A stretch of 62,226 nucleotides of DNA from contig DASPVP010000084.1 in assembly GCA_035622315.1 (NCBI GenBank), positions 1 through 62,226 of the forward strand, written 5' to 3'. The notes beneath the pieces are model-generated. The model did not search any database, was not told where the DNA came from, and saw only the letters and a list, made by a program, of their open reading frames with translations. The position numbers and the translations under genes were made by a program. This stretch comes from JAJPHJ01 sp035622315. Its GTDB lineage: Bacteria > Vulcanimicrobiota > Vulcanimicrobiia > Eremiobacterales > Eremiobacteraceae. Shown piece by piece: positions 1-8,581 of this stretch (positions within the stretch are counted from its first letter, which is position 1; every line of letters begins with the position of its first letter).

Positions 1-1758
1 GGCGTCGCCGACGACCTCCTTCAGCGCGCGCTGGAGCAGGTGGGTGACGCTGTGGTGGCGGCGCACCTCACGACGCCAAGCGGGATCCACCTGTGCCTCG
101 ACCGTCTCGCCCGCATGGAGCTCACCCGAAACGACCCTGCCTTTATGGAACACACGTTTTGCGGTCTTGTCCTGATGCTGCGCGTCCGTCACGTCGAAGG
201 TCGCTGACGGCGTCGCGAGAACGCCCCGATCGCCCGCCTGCCCGCCGCGTTCCGCGTAGAACGGGGTGCGGTCCAAAACCACGACGCCGTTTTGGCCGGC
301 CGCGAGCACAGCCACGGTCTTGCCCGACTCGTCATAAAGGGCGGTGACAAGGCCCTTGGCGTTCAGGCTTTCGTACCCGACGAAGTCCGTTCCAGGAAGA
401 TCGATCGCCTCGCCGCCTGTCACTTTGATGGTCGCGCGTTTCGCCTGCGCGTCCTTGCGCGCGCGCTCGCGCTGCCGGTCCATGGCTTGGTGATAGCCTG
501 CGGTATCTGCCACAAGACCGTTCTCGTTCGCGATCTCGGTGGTCAATTCGAGCGGAAAGCCATAGGTGTCATGGAGTTCGAAGATCTGCTCGCCGGGTAG
601 GCTGACCTCGTGGTTCGCCTTGAGGGCGCTGATTATAGCCGCGAGGCGTCCTTCACCGCGCTCGAGCGTGCGGTCGAAGAGCTTCTCCTCCTCTGCGATG
701 ATCCGTTGGACGCGTGCCTGCGCTTCGACGAGTTGCGGATAGCCGTCGCGCAACGAGGCGATGACCGGCGCGACCAGGCCGCTCAGGAAGCCGTCGCCGA
801 GCCCGAGCCGCTTCCCGCTGCGCAGCGCGCGTCGCATCAGAAAGCGCATGACATAGCCACGATCGGTGTTCGATGGGCTCACCCCATCCGTGGCCAAGAA
901 CACGACCGCTCGCGCGTGATCGGCGATGATGCGCCGGTGCACGGCGGCGTCTTCGAGCGAAAGCGAACTCGCTGCGACCGGCTTCGGCAACGCCTCGATG
1001 ATGCTCACGAACAGGTCGGTGTCGAAGATCGACGTCTTACCTGCGAGGATCATGCAGAGCCGTTCGAACCCCATGCCCGTATCGATCGCGGGTTTGGGCA
1101 ACGGGGCCAACGTGCCGTCCGATGTACGGTCGAATTGCTGGAACACGAGATTCCAGAATTCGACGTAACGATCGCAGTGCGGACAGCCCACGCCGCAATC
1201 GGCTCGTCCGCAGCCGACAGAATCGCCGAGGTCGTAGAAGATCTCAGAACACGGGCCGCATGGCCCTGTAGGACCCATATCCCAGAAATTATCTTCGCGG
1301 AACCGCGTGATGCGTTCGGCCGGCAGACCCACCGCATCGCGCCAGAGAGCGGCCGCCTCGTCGTCGTCGACATACACGGTCGCGTAGAGGCGCTTTGGGT
1401 CGAGGCGCAGCTCTTTCGTCAGATACTCCCACGCCCAGACGATGGCATCACGCTTGTAGTAGTCGCCGAACGAAAAATTCCCAAGCATCTCGAGGAAAGT
1501 GCCGTGCCTGCCCGACCGGCCCACGTTCTCGATGTCGTTCTTCCCGCCGGCCACGCGCAAGCATCGCTGCACCGTGACGACGCGCGGGGCGGGTGCCGGT
1601 TCCTCGCCGAGGAAGGCCGGAACGAACTGCTCCATGCCCGCGATCGTGAAGAGGGTCGTCGAAAGCGCGTGCGGCACGAGGCTCGCGCCGGGCAGCTGTT
1701 TATGCCCCTTGGCGACAAAGAAGTCGACGAAGGACCTGCGGATCTCCTGAGATGTCAT
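1..1758 (-). CDS. alaS: Alanyl-tRNA synthetase, C-terminus cut by window edge
   Basis: Charges tRNA-Ala with alanine in the cytoplasm. The gene starts at ATG 1758 (an in-frame GTG lies just upstream) and stays open to base 1, giving about 586 of the usual ~870 residues. The N-terminal class II catalytic domain carries the family block CLRVAGGKNDIENVG followed by FLEMLGNFSFGDYYKRD. At residues 568-573 the sequence reads HHSVTH, the first zinc-binding half of the editing domain that hydrolyses mischarged tRNA, at almost the E. coli position. The rest of the editing domain and the C-Ala domain lie outside the window. It follows the sigB stop by 31 nt on the same strand, so it may be read from the stress operon as well as its own promoter. 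Confidence 0.97.
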   Translation of the reverse strand, partial: MTSQEIRRSFVDFFVAKGHKQLPGASLVPHALSTTLFTIAGMEQFVPAFLGEEPAPAPRVVTVQRCLRVAGGKNDIENVGRSGRHGTFLEMLGNFSFGDYYKRDAIVWAWEYLTKELRLDPKRLYATVYVDDDEAAALWRDAVGLPAERITRFREDNFWDMGPTGPCGPCSEIFYDLGDSVGCGRADCGVGCPHCDRYVEFWNLVFQQFDRTSDGTLAPLPKPAIDTGMGFERLCMILAGKTSIFDTDLFVSIIEALPKPVAASSLSLEDAAVHRRIIADHARAVVFLATDGVSPSNTDRGYVMRFLMRRALRSGKRLGLGDGFLSGLVAPVIASLRDGYPQLVEAQARVQRIIAEEEKLFDRTLERGEGRLAAIISALKANHEVSLPGEQIFELHDTYGFPLELTTEIANENGLVADTAGYHQAMDRQRERARKDAQAKRATIKVTGGEAIDLPGTDFVGYESLNAKGLVTALYDESGKTVAVLAAGQNGVVVLDRTPFYAERGGQAGDRGVLATPSATFDVTDAQHQDKTAKRVFHKGRVVSGELHAGETVEAQVDPAWRREVRRHHSVTHLLQRALKEVVGDA

Positions 1759-1789
1759 CACCTATCGGTGAGATGTTGGCGTCTGCGGG

Positions 1790-2578
1790 CTAATCTTCTT
1801 TTAAGCGCGCGCGCATCTTGTCGAGCGCCCGCTGTTGGAGCCGTGAGACGTGCATCTGCGAAACCCCGAGGCGGCGCGCCACTTCAGCCTGCGGCATGCT
1901 CTCGAAGAAGCGCAGATAGACCACGATCCGCTCGCGCCGGTCGAGCGCGCCGATGGCTTCGCCTAGGTTCGCAGTCTCTTCAAGCCGGTCGAGCTCGGGG
2001 TCGGGTCCGCCGAGGTGATCGTGCAGCGTCGCAGCGCCTGGTTCGCCCGACGCTGCAAGCTCTGCGTCGAGCGAGAGCACATTGTACAGATGACCGAGCT
2101 CTTGCGCTTCGATGATCTCTTCTTCGCTCGCCCCCAAGCGGCCGGCGAGGTCTTTGACCGTGGGAGCTCGACCGAGCTCTTGTGTCGTGGTCTCGAGCGC
2201 TCGGTTCACAGCGAGGTTGAGCTCTTGCAAGCGGCGCGGCACGCGGATGGCCCAACCCTTGTCGCGGAAATGCCGCTTGATCTCACCGATGATGGTTGGC
2301 GTCGCGTAGGTCGTGAACTCGACGCCGCGATCCACGTCGAACCGGTCGATCGCTTTGATCAACCCCACCGTTCCCACCGAGATGAGGTCGTCCAGCTGCT
2401 CGCCGCGATTGGCGAAGCGGATCGCGAGGTAGCGAGCGAGGTTGAGATGCGCGACGACCAGCTCGTCGCGGAGTTTGGGGTCGTGCGTCCGCGCAAACGC
2501 GCGGAACTGCTCGCGCGTCGCTTGGCGGTCGAACCGCTCCTCGAGTCCGCCCGGTACACCGATGCCAGAACCGCGCAT
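1790..2578 (-). CDS. sigB: RNA polymerase sigma factor of the SigB/SigF group
   Basis: A 262-residue alternative sigma factor lacking region 1.1. Region 2 is clear around residues 35-105 (ARYLAIRF, DDLISVGTVGLIKAIDRFD, GEIKRHFRDKGWAIRVPRR). Region 3 spans about 110-190. The region 4 helix-turn-helix at about 225-255 reads AEVARRLGVSQMHVSRLQQRA. Length and motifs match stress or sporulation sigma factors controlled by partner switching rather than housekeeping SigA. It is the last gene of rsbV-rsbW-sigB, the standard order for this switch, starting 6 nt after the rsbW stop. SigB is used here for the family; SigF is equally possible. Confidence 0.93.
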   Translation of the reverse strand: MRGSGIGVPGGLEERFDRQATREQFRAFARTHDPKLRDELVVAHLNLARYLAIRFANRGEQLDDLISVGTVGLIKAIDRFDVDRGVEFTTYATPTIIGEIKRHFRDKGWAIRVPRRLQELNLAVNRALETTTQELGRAPTVKDLAGRLGASEEEIIEAQELGHLYNVLSLDAELAASGEPGAATLHDHLGGPDPELDRLEETANLGEAIGALDRRERIVVYLRFFESMPQAEVARRLGVSQMHVSRLQQRALDKMRARLKED

Positions 2579-2584
2579 CCTATC

Positions 2585-3022
2585 CTACGTGCGCAAGAAC
2601 TTCGTCATGGTGAGACGGGTGCCCGATGCCGGATCCAGCTCGTACTCGACGTCATCCATCAGCGAGCGGATCAAGAACACTCCCAGACCCCCGACCTTTG
2701 GTTCGCCGAGCTGGCGCGGTGCAAGCGAGCTGTGGCTTGCCACTTTCCCGCTGTCCTCGACGGTCAGGACGAGCTTGTCGCTTTTGATCCGGCATGAGAT
2801 GGAGATGCTGTCCGATTCAGCCGCGTGTTGGATGCAGTTCGTGCACGCCTCGGCGACGGCGAGCTTGAGGTCTTCGATGTCTTCGATAGAGAACTGCAGC
2901 CGGCTCGCGATGCCCGCCACAGCCAGACGCGCCACCCCGACCCACTCCGCGCGGCTCGGGATCTTCAGTTCGACGAGCCCGCCGTCTTCGGTCTTCGGAT
3001 CCAACGTCAGAGGCTCTCGCAT
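2585..3022 (-). CDS. rsbW: Anti-sigma factor, RsbW/SpoIIAB-type serine kinase
   Basis: A GHKL-fold protein of 145 residues that would hold the downstream sigma factor inactive and phosphorylate the STAS partner. The N-box helix is visible as KLAVAEACTNCIQHA, followed by a G1-like VEDSGK and the C-terminal G2-like GGLGVFLIRSLMDDVEYE. The frame stays open upstream to 3106, but that stretch reads as the rsbV gene in another frame. ATG 3022 gives a normal RsbW N-terminus and overlaps the rsbV stop by 16 nt, suggesting translational coupling and matched stoichiometry. Confidence 0.92.
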   Translation of the reverse strand: MREPLTLDPKTEDGGLVELKIPSRAEWVGVARLAVAGIASRLQFSIEDIEDLKLAVAEACTNCIQHAAESDSISISCRIKSDKLVLTVEDSGKVASHSSLAPRQLGEPKVGGLGVFLIRSLMDDVEYELDPASGTRLTMTKFLRT

Positions 3023-3354
3023 GCCGCCGCTTCGGTGTCGAAGATGCCGAAGATCTTCACAAGACCCGTGATGTCGAAGATCTTCTTGATCTGCGGATTC
3101 GTGCACACGAGATTGACCGCGCCGGAGTGCTCGCGGACGCGCTTGAGACCGCCGATCAACACGCCGAGGCCTGTCGAATCGATGTACCGCACGTTCTCGA
3201 GGTTGATGACGAGCGCGTAATGCCCCGCATCGATGAGCCCCATGATCGCTTCTTTGACCTTCGGGGACGTGTACACATCGATCTCACCGTTGAGGTCGAC
3301 GATACTGCAGGGCCGCTGACCATCATGGTCTCTGACGTTGACCTTGATATCCAT
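3007..3354 (-). CDS. rsbV: Anti-anti-sigma factor, RsbV/SpoIIAA STAS protein
   Basis: A single STAS domain of 115 residues. The conserved phosphorylatable serine is Ser60 in RYIDSTGLGVLIGGLKR, the exact context used by RsbV/SpoIIAA. In the known system the unphosphorylated form binds RsbW and frees the sigma factor, while RsbW phosphorylates this serine to reset the switch. It is the first gene of the three-gene module. No RsbU-type phosphatase or stressosome gene is in this window, so the activating input must be encoded elsewhere. Confidence 0.93.
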   Translation of the reverse strand: MDIKVNVRDHDGQRPCSIVDLNGEIDVYTSPKVKEAIMGLIDAGHYALVINLENVRYIDSTGLGVLIGGLKRVREHSGAVNLVCTNPQIKKIFDITGLVKIFGIFDTEAAACESL

Positions 3355-3372
3355 CGGTTTGTCGACGCTCCG

Positions 3373-3723
3373 CTACTCGGTCTCGAACTCTTGACGCTTG
3401 GCCCGCGCGGCCTTCTTGCCGGTCTCGATCGCATCGTTGAGCTGCGAGCGGACGTTGTCGAAGGTCTCGCGTCCGCGACGGCCGAGATCGTCGGCCTGCG
3501 TGCGCAGGTCATCGGCGAGGTCTGACGCACGGTCGCGCAGATCCGAGGCGAGGTCCATAGCCTTGCCACGGAATTCGTGCGCTTTTCCGCGGATGAGATC
3601 GCGCGTCTCTTCGCCGCTCTGCGGCGCAAGCACGAGCGCGACGACGGCGCCGATCAATCCGCCGATGATGAGACCCGAGACGAATCCGAGACCGGAATTG
3701 TTGTTGCGGTTGTCTTGCTCCAT
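3373..3723 (-). CDS. YtxH-domain membrane-anchored stress-type protein
   Basis: A 116-residue protein with a glycine-rich transmembrane helix at about residues 11-33 (GLGFVSGLIIGGLIGAVVAL) followed by the YtxH signature LAPQSGEETRDLI. A long charged amphipathic helix then repeats LASDLRDRASDLADDLRTQ. YtxH proteins in Bacillus are SigB/SigH-controlled general stress proteins, with no agreed biochemical role. Here the gene lies 18 nt upstream of rsbV on the same strand, so it probably belongs to the same stress transcript. Confidence 0.85.
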   Translation of the reverse strand: MEQDNRNNNSGLGFVSGLIIGGLIGAVVALVLAPQSGEETRDLIRGKAHEFRGKAMDLASDLRDRASDLADDLRTQADDLGRRGRETFDNVRSQLNDAIETGKKAARAKRQEFETE

Positions 3724-3792
3724 GACGATGCTCCTTACGGGTGGGGTGCGCGCACGTCCGGCGGGGCGAGGACGTCGATCGCGCCTAAAGGG

Positions 3793-4191
3793 TTATTCCC
3801 GCGATGCGCCGTTTTGACGCGAGCGGAAGAAGGATTGCGCGCCTTTCGAGATGCCGGCGACGACGCCGACGACGTTGGCGACGGCCGGCGAGACGGCGGA
3901 CTGGGCTTTGTCTGCGGCTTTTGCGACACCCGTCGCGGCCTGCTCGAGGGTCTGGGTCAACTTGTCGATGCGGCCGACCATACTGTCGATGTTGCCAGCG
4001 ACGCCGCTCACGTGGTCGAGCGTGCGGGTCGTGGGCGCTTGCAGCGAGTCGAGCAGCTGCTCGGTCTTGCGCAGGTTATCATCCGTGGTCGCAAGCACGC
4101 GGCCAAGCCGGGCGAAGACGAACGCGAGGCCGATAGCGACGATGAGCGCGGCTGCGCCGATCGCGAGCCACATAAAGTCCAAGCTGCTCAT
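3793..4191 (-). CDS. DUF948-like single-pass membrane protein
   Basis: A 132-residue protein starting at ATG 4191, which overlaps the stop of the upstream cysteine desulfurase as ATGA. It has one N-terminal transmembrane helix (MWLAIGAAALIVAIGLAFVF). A long helical cytosolic part follows with DUF948-style spacing (LATTDDNLRKTEQLLDSL, GNIDSMVGRIDKLTQTLEQ). Such proteins often sit beside YtxH proteins and are also of unknown function. The longer frame upstream to 4425 is antisense-like low-complexity sequence inside the desulfurase gene and was not used. Confidence 0.75.
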   Translation of the reverse strand: MSSLDFMWLAIGAAALIVAIGLAFVFARLGRVLATTDDNLRKTEQLLDSLQAPTTRTLDHVSGVAGNIDSMVGRIDKLTQTLEQAATGVAKAADKAQSAVSPAVANVVGVVAGISKGAQSFFRSRQNGASRE

Positions 4192-5393
4192 GGGTGGACG
4201 CGAGGCTTCCTCAGGGCGCTCGGTTGTGCCTCCCCCGCCACCGTCAGGTCGCTCGACAATGCACGCAGCCGCTCGACGAGCGGCGGGAGGACCTCCATCA
4301 CACGGTCGATCTGCGCTTCGGTCGTGGTCCGCCCGAGCGATAGCCGGATGGCCCCGCGCGCTTTCGCCGCCTCCAAACCGAGCGCGGATTGGACGTGCGA
4401 GGGTTCGAGCGAACCCGTGCTGCACGCGCTGCCGGTCGAGACTTCGATACCGGCCAGATCGAGCCCGACGACGAGCGTGTCGCCTTCAATCCCGTCGAAG
4501 CGGAGGTTGACGTTGTTGGGGAGCCGGGCCTCGCGCGGTCCGTTGCATGCTGCGCCTTGAACGTGCGCGAGAACGCCATCGATGAGCGCGTCGCGCAGGC
4601 GGCCGACGCGCGGTCCTGTGTCGGGGAGTTCCTTGACGGCAAGCTCGAGCGCGATGGAGAGTGCGATCGCACCGGGCACGTTCTCCGTCCCCGAGCGGCG
4701 CCCGGACTCTTGACCGCCGCCGAAGATCAGCGGGGCAAGCGGAAGACCACGACGCACGACGAGCGCGCCGATGCCTTTGGGTCCTTCGAACTTGTGCGCG
4801 GAGAGCGACAGCAGGTCGACCGCGAGCGCGCTCACATCGACTGGGATGTGGCCGACCGTCTGGACGGCGTCGGTGTGAAAGATCGCCCCGCGTTCGTGCG
4901 CGACAGCTGCCAGGCGCGCGATGTCCTGTAGCGTGCCGACCTCGTTGTTGCCGTGCATGACGCTGACCACGGCTGGTGTTCCATCGAGCGCCGCACGCAA
5001 CTCGTTCGGATCGACGACGCCCTCGCGGTCGACCGCGAGAATCGTCACGCGGTGACCGCGGGCCCGCAACGCATCCGCGGCATGCAGCACGGCGTGATGC
5101 TCGATGCTCGTGGTGACGAAGTGGGCGCGGGCGAAGCTGCCGGTCAAAGATCCGAAGATCGCGAGGTTGTCTGACTCCGATCCGCCCGACGTGAACACGA
5201 TCTCGTCTGGCTCGGCGTGCAAGCTCTCCGCGATCTTCCGGCGCGCCTGCGCAAGCGCGCGGCGCACCCGCTGTCCGCGGTGGTGAGGACTCGACGGATT
5301 TGCGAACTCCTCGCCGAAATACGGGAGCATCGCCGCGAGGACTTCCGGCCTTGTCGCGGTGGTCGCCGCGTTGTCCAGGTAGACACGCTCCAT
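4188..5393 (-). CDS. Cysteine desulfurase, NifS/IscS family
   Basis: A PLP enzyme of 401 residues that removes sulfur from cysteine for Fe-S cluster and tRNA thiolation pathways. The N-terminal MERVYLDNAATT block, the PLP lysine Lys201 in SAHKFEGPKG and the persulfide-carrying Cys324 in STGSACSTGSLEPSHV are all present. The active-site loop is of the IscS/NifS (class I) type, with the catalytic Cys followed by STGS. No IscU or SUF genes are adjacent, so whether it serves clusters or tRNA (the usual partner would be MnmA) cannot be decided from context. It is divergent from rarA across a 60 nt gap. Confidence 0.95.
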   Translation of the reverse strand: MERVYLDNAATTATRPEVLAAMLPYFGEEFANPSSPHHRGQRVRRALAQARRKIAESLHAEPDEIVFTSGGSESDNLAIFGSLTGSFARAHFVTTSIEHHAVLHAADALRARGHRVTILAVDREGVVDPNELRAALDGTPAVVSVMHGNNEVGTLQDIARLAAVAHERGAIFHTDAVQTVGHIPVDVSALAVDLLSLSAHKFEGPKGIGALVVRRGLPLAPLIFGGGQESGRRSGTENVPGAIALSIALELAVKELPDTGPRVGRLRDALIDGVLAHVQGAACNGPREARLPNNVNLRFDGIEGDTLVVGLDLAGIEVSTGSACSTGSLEPSHVQSALGLEAAKARGAIRLSLGRTTTEAQIDRVMEVLPPLVERLRALSSDLTVAGEAQPSALRKPRVHP

Positions 5394-5453
5394 CGGTACA
5401 CGTTTTGGCCCGCGGGGTCGGCCGAGCCTGCACCGCGAAGTCTCACACCCACC

Positions 5454-6767
5454 ATGACCTCGGACCCATCACTTTTCCCCGACGCGTCCGGCGCCGACGT
5501 GGCGGATGTAGATGAAACGCTGCCGACGGGCGCTCCGCTCGCGGCGCGCATGCGCCCTCGCTCGCTTGACGAGTTCGTGGGTCAGACGCACGTGGTGGGT
5601 CCGCGCACCGCGTTGCGGGTGGCCATCGCGAAGAAAGCGGTCCCCTCGATCGTGCTGTGGGGACCCCCGGGAACCGGGAAGACGACGCTTGCGCGGCTCA
5701 TCGCGATGGAGACGGGTGCGAGGTTCGTCCAGCTCTCCGCCGTGAGCGCAGGCGTTGCCGATTTGCGTCGCGCGGTGGCGCAAGCCCAGCAGAGCGCGAA
5801 GGGCGGCCGCCGCACGATCCTCTTCATCGACGAGATCCACCGCTTCAACAAGGCGCAGCAAGATGCGGTGTTGCCGAGCGTCGAGCGCGGCGACGTCGTT
5901 TTGATCGGCGCGACGACCGAGAATCCGTCGTTCGAGGTCAACAAGGCGCTGCTCTCGCGTTCGAGGGTCTTCGTGCTCCATCAGTTGGACGAGGCTGCGC
6001 TCGGCGCCATCGTCGACCGCGCCGCGGCCGACAGCGAGCGAGGTTTGGGCGGGCGCGTTCGATTCGCCGAAAGCGCACGCGCGCGGCTTCTGGCGCTTGC
6101 CGGCGGCGACGCGCGCAGCGCGCTCAACGCCCTCGAGCTTGCAGCGCAGATCGCGGCGGCCAGGGGTGCAGATGCGCCGGTCACCGCGAACGACGTCGAG
6201 CAGGCCATGCAGCAGCGTGCCTTGCGCTACGATCGTGCCGGCGACGAGCACTACGATGTGATCTCAGCCTTCATCAAGTCGGTACGCGGCAGCGATCCAC
6301 ACGCTGCGGTCTACTGGCTTGCACGGATGCTCGAGGCAGGCGAAGATCCCATGTTTGTCGCGCGCCGTCTTGTCATCTTGGCGTCGGAAGACGTCGGGCT
6401 TGCAGATCCAACGGCGCTGTCGGTGGCCGTGAGCGCACACGCGGCCGCGCACGCGATCGGCATGCCTGAAGCGATGTACCCGCTCGTCGAAGCGACGCTC
6501 TATCTCGCTCTCGCGCCGAAGAGCAATTCAGGGCTGCGAGCATACTCCGCGGCAGCTGGCGCGGTCGAAGAGCATGGCTCGCTGCCGGTTCCGCTCCATC
6601 TGCGCAACGCGGTCACAGGGCTGATGCGCCAGCTCGGCTACGGCAAAGGATATCAGTACGCGCACGACTTCGCGGATGCGAAGATCGATCAGCAGCACCT
6701 GCCGGACGAGCTCCGCGACAGCACGTTCTACACGCCGAGCGACCAGGGTCGGGAAAAGCGGACCTAG
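5454..6767 (+). CDS. rarA: Replication-associated recombination protein A, AAA+ ATPase
   Basis: A RarA/MgsA/WRNIP1-family clamp-loader-like ATPase of 437 residues acting at stalled replication forks. It shows the family N-terminus (LAARMRPRSLDEFVGQTHVV), Walker A GPPGTGKTTLA, Walker B LFIDEIHRFNKAQQDA, sensor 1 GATTENPSFEVN and the C-terminal tetramerisation region with RLVILASEDVGLADP. ATG 5454 was chosen because the family N-terminus begins shortly after it. The frame upstream to 5217 is antisense to the desulfurase. It converges on pilB with a 21 nt gap. Confidence 0.96.
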   Translation: MTSDPSLFPDASGADVADVDETLPTGAPLAARMRPRSLDEFVGQTHVVGPRTALRVAIAKKAVPSIVLWGPPGTGKTTLARLIAMETGARFVQLSAVSAGVADLRRAVAQAQQSAKGGRRTILFIDEIHRFNKAQQDAVLPSVERGDVVLIGATTENPSFEVNKALLSRSRVFVLHQLDEAALGAIVDRAAADSERGLGGRVRFAESARARLLALAGGDARSALNALELAAQIAAARGADAPVTANDVEQAMQQRALRYDRAGDEHYDVISAFIKSVRGSDPHAAVYWLARMLEAGEDPMFVARRLVILASEDVGLADPTALSVAVSAHAAAHAIGMPEAMYPLVEATLYLALAPKSNSGLRAYSAAAGAVEEHGSLPVPLHLRNAVTGLMRQLGYGKGYQYAHDFADAKIDQQHLPDELRDSTFYTPSDQGREKRT

Positions 6768-6788
6768 TCCGCAGATCAGGAGACTTTG

Positions 6789-8477
6789 CTAGTCGACGGC
6801 GACGCGGAGGACTTCTTCGAGCGTCGTCACGCCTTGCGCGACCTTGAGCAAGCCGTCGTGGTACAAGGTACGCATCCCCTGCTGCAGCGCAAGCGCCTTG
6901 AGCTCCGCCGTCGAGGTCCGTTCCAAGATCAAGCGTCGCATGTCGTCCGTCATTACGACGAGCTCGTGGATGCCGGCGCGCCCTTTGTAGCCTGAGCCTG
7001 CGCATTCGTCGCAGCCCTCGCCGCGCGTGAGCTGCAACGAGGTGATCGGGATGCCGTACTCTTCGAACTTCGGATGCATCGCTTTCACCGCTTTGACGCC
7101 GCGCTTGCAGGTCTTGCAGACGGTGCGCACCAGGCGCTGCGCCATCACGCCTTGCACGGAGGATGCCAACAGGAAGGGTTCGACACCCATGTCGATGAGC
7201 CGGGTGATCGCCGACGGCGAGTCGTTCGTGTGCAGCGTCGAGAGCACGAGGTGGCCCGTCAATGCCGACTGCACCGCGATCAGCGCGGTCTCGTGGTCGC
7301 GGATCTCACCGACCATCATCACGTCCGGATCCTGACGCAAGAAAGCGCGCAAGCCGGCTGCGAAGGTGAGGCCGACTTTCGGGTGGACCTGCACCTGATT
7401 GATGCCTTGGATGTTGTATTCGACCGGATCTTCGATCGTCACGATCTTCGTGTCTGGACGGTTGATCGTGTTCAGGGTTGCGTACAACGTCGTCGATTTA
7501 CCGGAGCCGGTCGGCCCGGTCACGAGGATGACGCCGTTCGGCATGGTGATGAGCTTGCGCCAGCGCTCGAGGATCGCGCCGTCAAAGCCCAGCTGGTCGA
7601 GCTCGACCATGACGCTCTTGCGGTCGAGGATACGCATGACGATCGATTCGCCCCACAAGGTCGGAAGGTCGGCGACGCGCAGGTCGTATCGGTCGCGCTT
7701 GATGTTCACCTGGATGCGGCCGTCTTGCGGCACGCGCTTTTCGGCGATGTTCAGGTTGGCCATGATCTTGAAGCGCGAGACGAGCGCTTGCTGCAGCGTC
7801 TTCGGCGGGCTCATCACCTCGCGCAAGACGCCGTCGATGCGGTAGCGGACCATCAGCTGCCGCTCGAACGGCTCGATGTGGATGTCTGATGCCTTTTGCG
7901 CGATCGCTTGGGTGATGATGAGGTCTGCCAGGCGCACGATCGGCGCGTCGACCGTCACCTCATCGGGAAGCTGTTCTTGTTCCTTGACGACATCGACTGA
8001 ATCGCCGGTCTCGCTGACGATCTCTTGCCATTTGTTGTCGCCGCTGTTGTACGCGGCGTCGATGGCTCGTTCGATATCGTCGTAGAACGAGAGCACAGGC
8101 TCGGGGATGAGGCCCGTGCGGATGCGTACATCGTCGAGCGCGAGGATGTCGGTCGGATCGGCCATGGCAAGGGTGATCTTGTTGTCGACCTTGCCGATGC
8201 ACAGCAGGTGATGGCGCCGGGCGGCGGCCTCGGGGATGATGGTCGCCGTGTCCGGGTCGATCTTGCGGTTGGAGAGATCGACGTAGATCTTGCCGAGCTC
8301 TTCGGCACGCGCCCACATGACCTCGTCCTTGGGGGCGACGCGCATGTCGACGAGGATCTTCTCGAGCGGCTCGCTGCGCTGCTCCGCGGTCTGCAGCGCT
8401 TTGTCGAGTTGCTCCTGGGTGAGGCTGCCCTTTTCGATCAGGACGTCGGTGAATTTTCGATCGATGAAGTCGAGCAA
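6789..8477 (-). CDS. pilB: Type IV pilus / type II secretion assembly ATPase, PilB/GspE family
   Basis: A hexameric secretion ATPase that powers pilin or pseudopilin assembly at the inner membrane. An N-terminal MshEN-like domain (roughly residues 1-160) precedes the ATPase, with Walker A GPTGSGKSTTLY, the Asp box, GEIRDHETALIA, the His box GHLVLSTLHTND and a C-terminal zinc motif of two CxxC pairs (CKTC and CDEC). The start is uncertain: TTG 8477 has a good AAGGGA Shine-Dalgarno sequence, while TTG 8510 would add 11 residues. No pilC, pilT or pilin genes are nearby, so the choice between pilus and secretion function is open. Confidence 0.92.
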   Translation of the reverse strand: MLDFIDRKFTDVLIEKGSLTQEQLDKALQTAEQRSEPLEKILVDMRVAPKDEVMWARAEELGKIYVDLSNRKIDPDTATIIPEAAARRHHLLCIGKVDNKITLAMADPTDILALDDVRIRTGLIPEPVLSFYDDIERAIDAAYNSGDNKWQEIVSETGDSVDVVKEQEQLPDEVTVDAPIVRLADLIITQAIAQKASDIHIEPFERQLMVRYRIDGVLREVMSPPKTLQQALVSRFKIMANLNIAEKRVPQDGRIQVNIKRDRYDLRVADLPTLWGESIVMRILDRKSVMVELDQLGFDGAILERWRKLITMPNGVILVTGPTGSGKSTTLYATLNTINRPDTKIVTIEDPVEYNIQGINQVQVHPKVGLTFAAGLRAFLRQDPDVMMVGEIRDHETALIAVQSALTGHLVLSTLHTNDSPSAITRLIDMGVEPFLLASSVQGVMAQRLVRTVCKTCKRGVKAVKAMHPKFEEYGIPITSLQLTRGEGCDECAGSGYKGRAGIHELVVMTDDMRRLILERTSTAELKALALQQGMRTLYHDGLLKVAQGVTTLEEVLRVAVD

Positions 8478-8581
8478 GGCGGGTCCCTTCGCATGCGAGC
8501 GGACCCACAAGGTCCGCTGTTACCAGTCATCGGTGCGCACGGAAGGGAGATACAACCCCAAAGCTGCGCGCGTGACGGGTG

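Noticed and set aside
610..2115. Long plus-strand ORF of 501 residues opposite alaS and sigB
   Set aside because: Antisense of two clear genes; Arg/Ala-rich sequence with no family motif, as expected in high-GC DNA.
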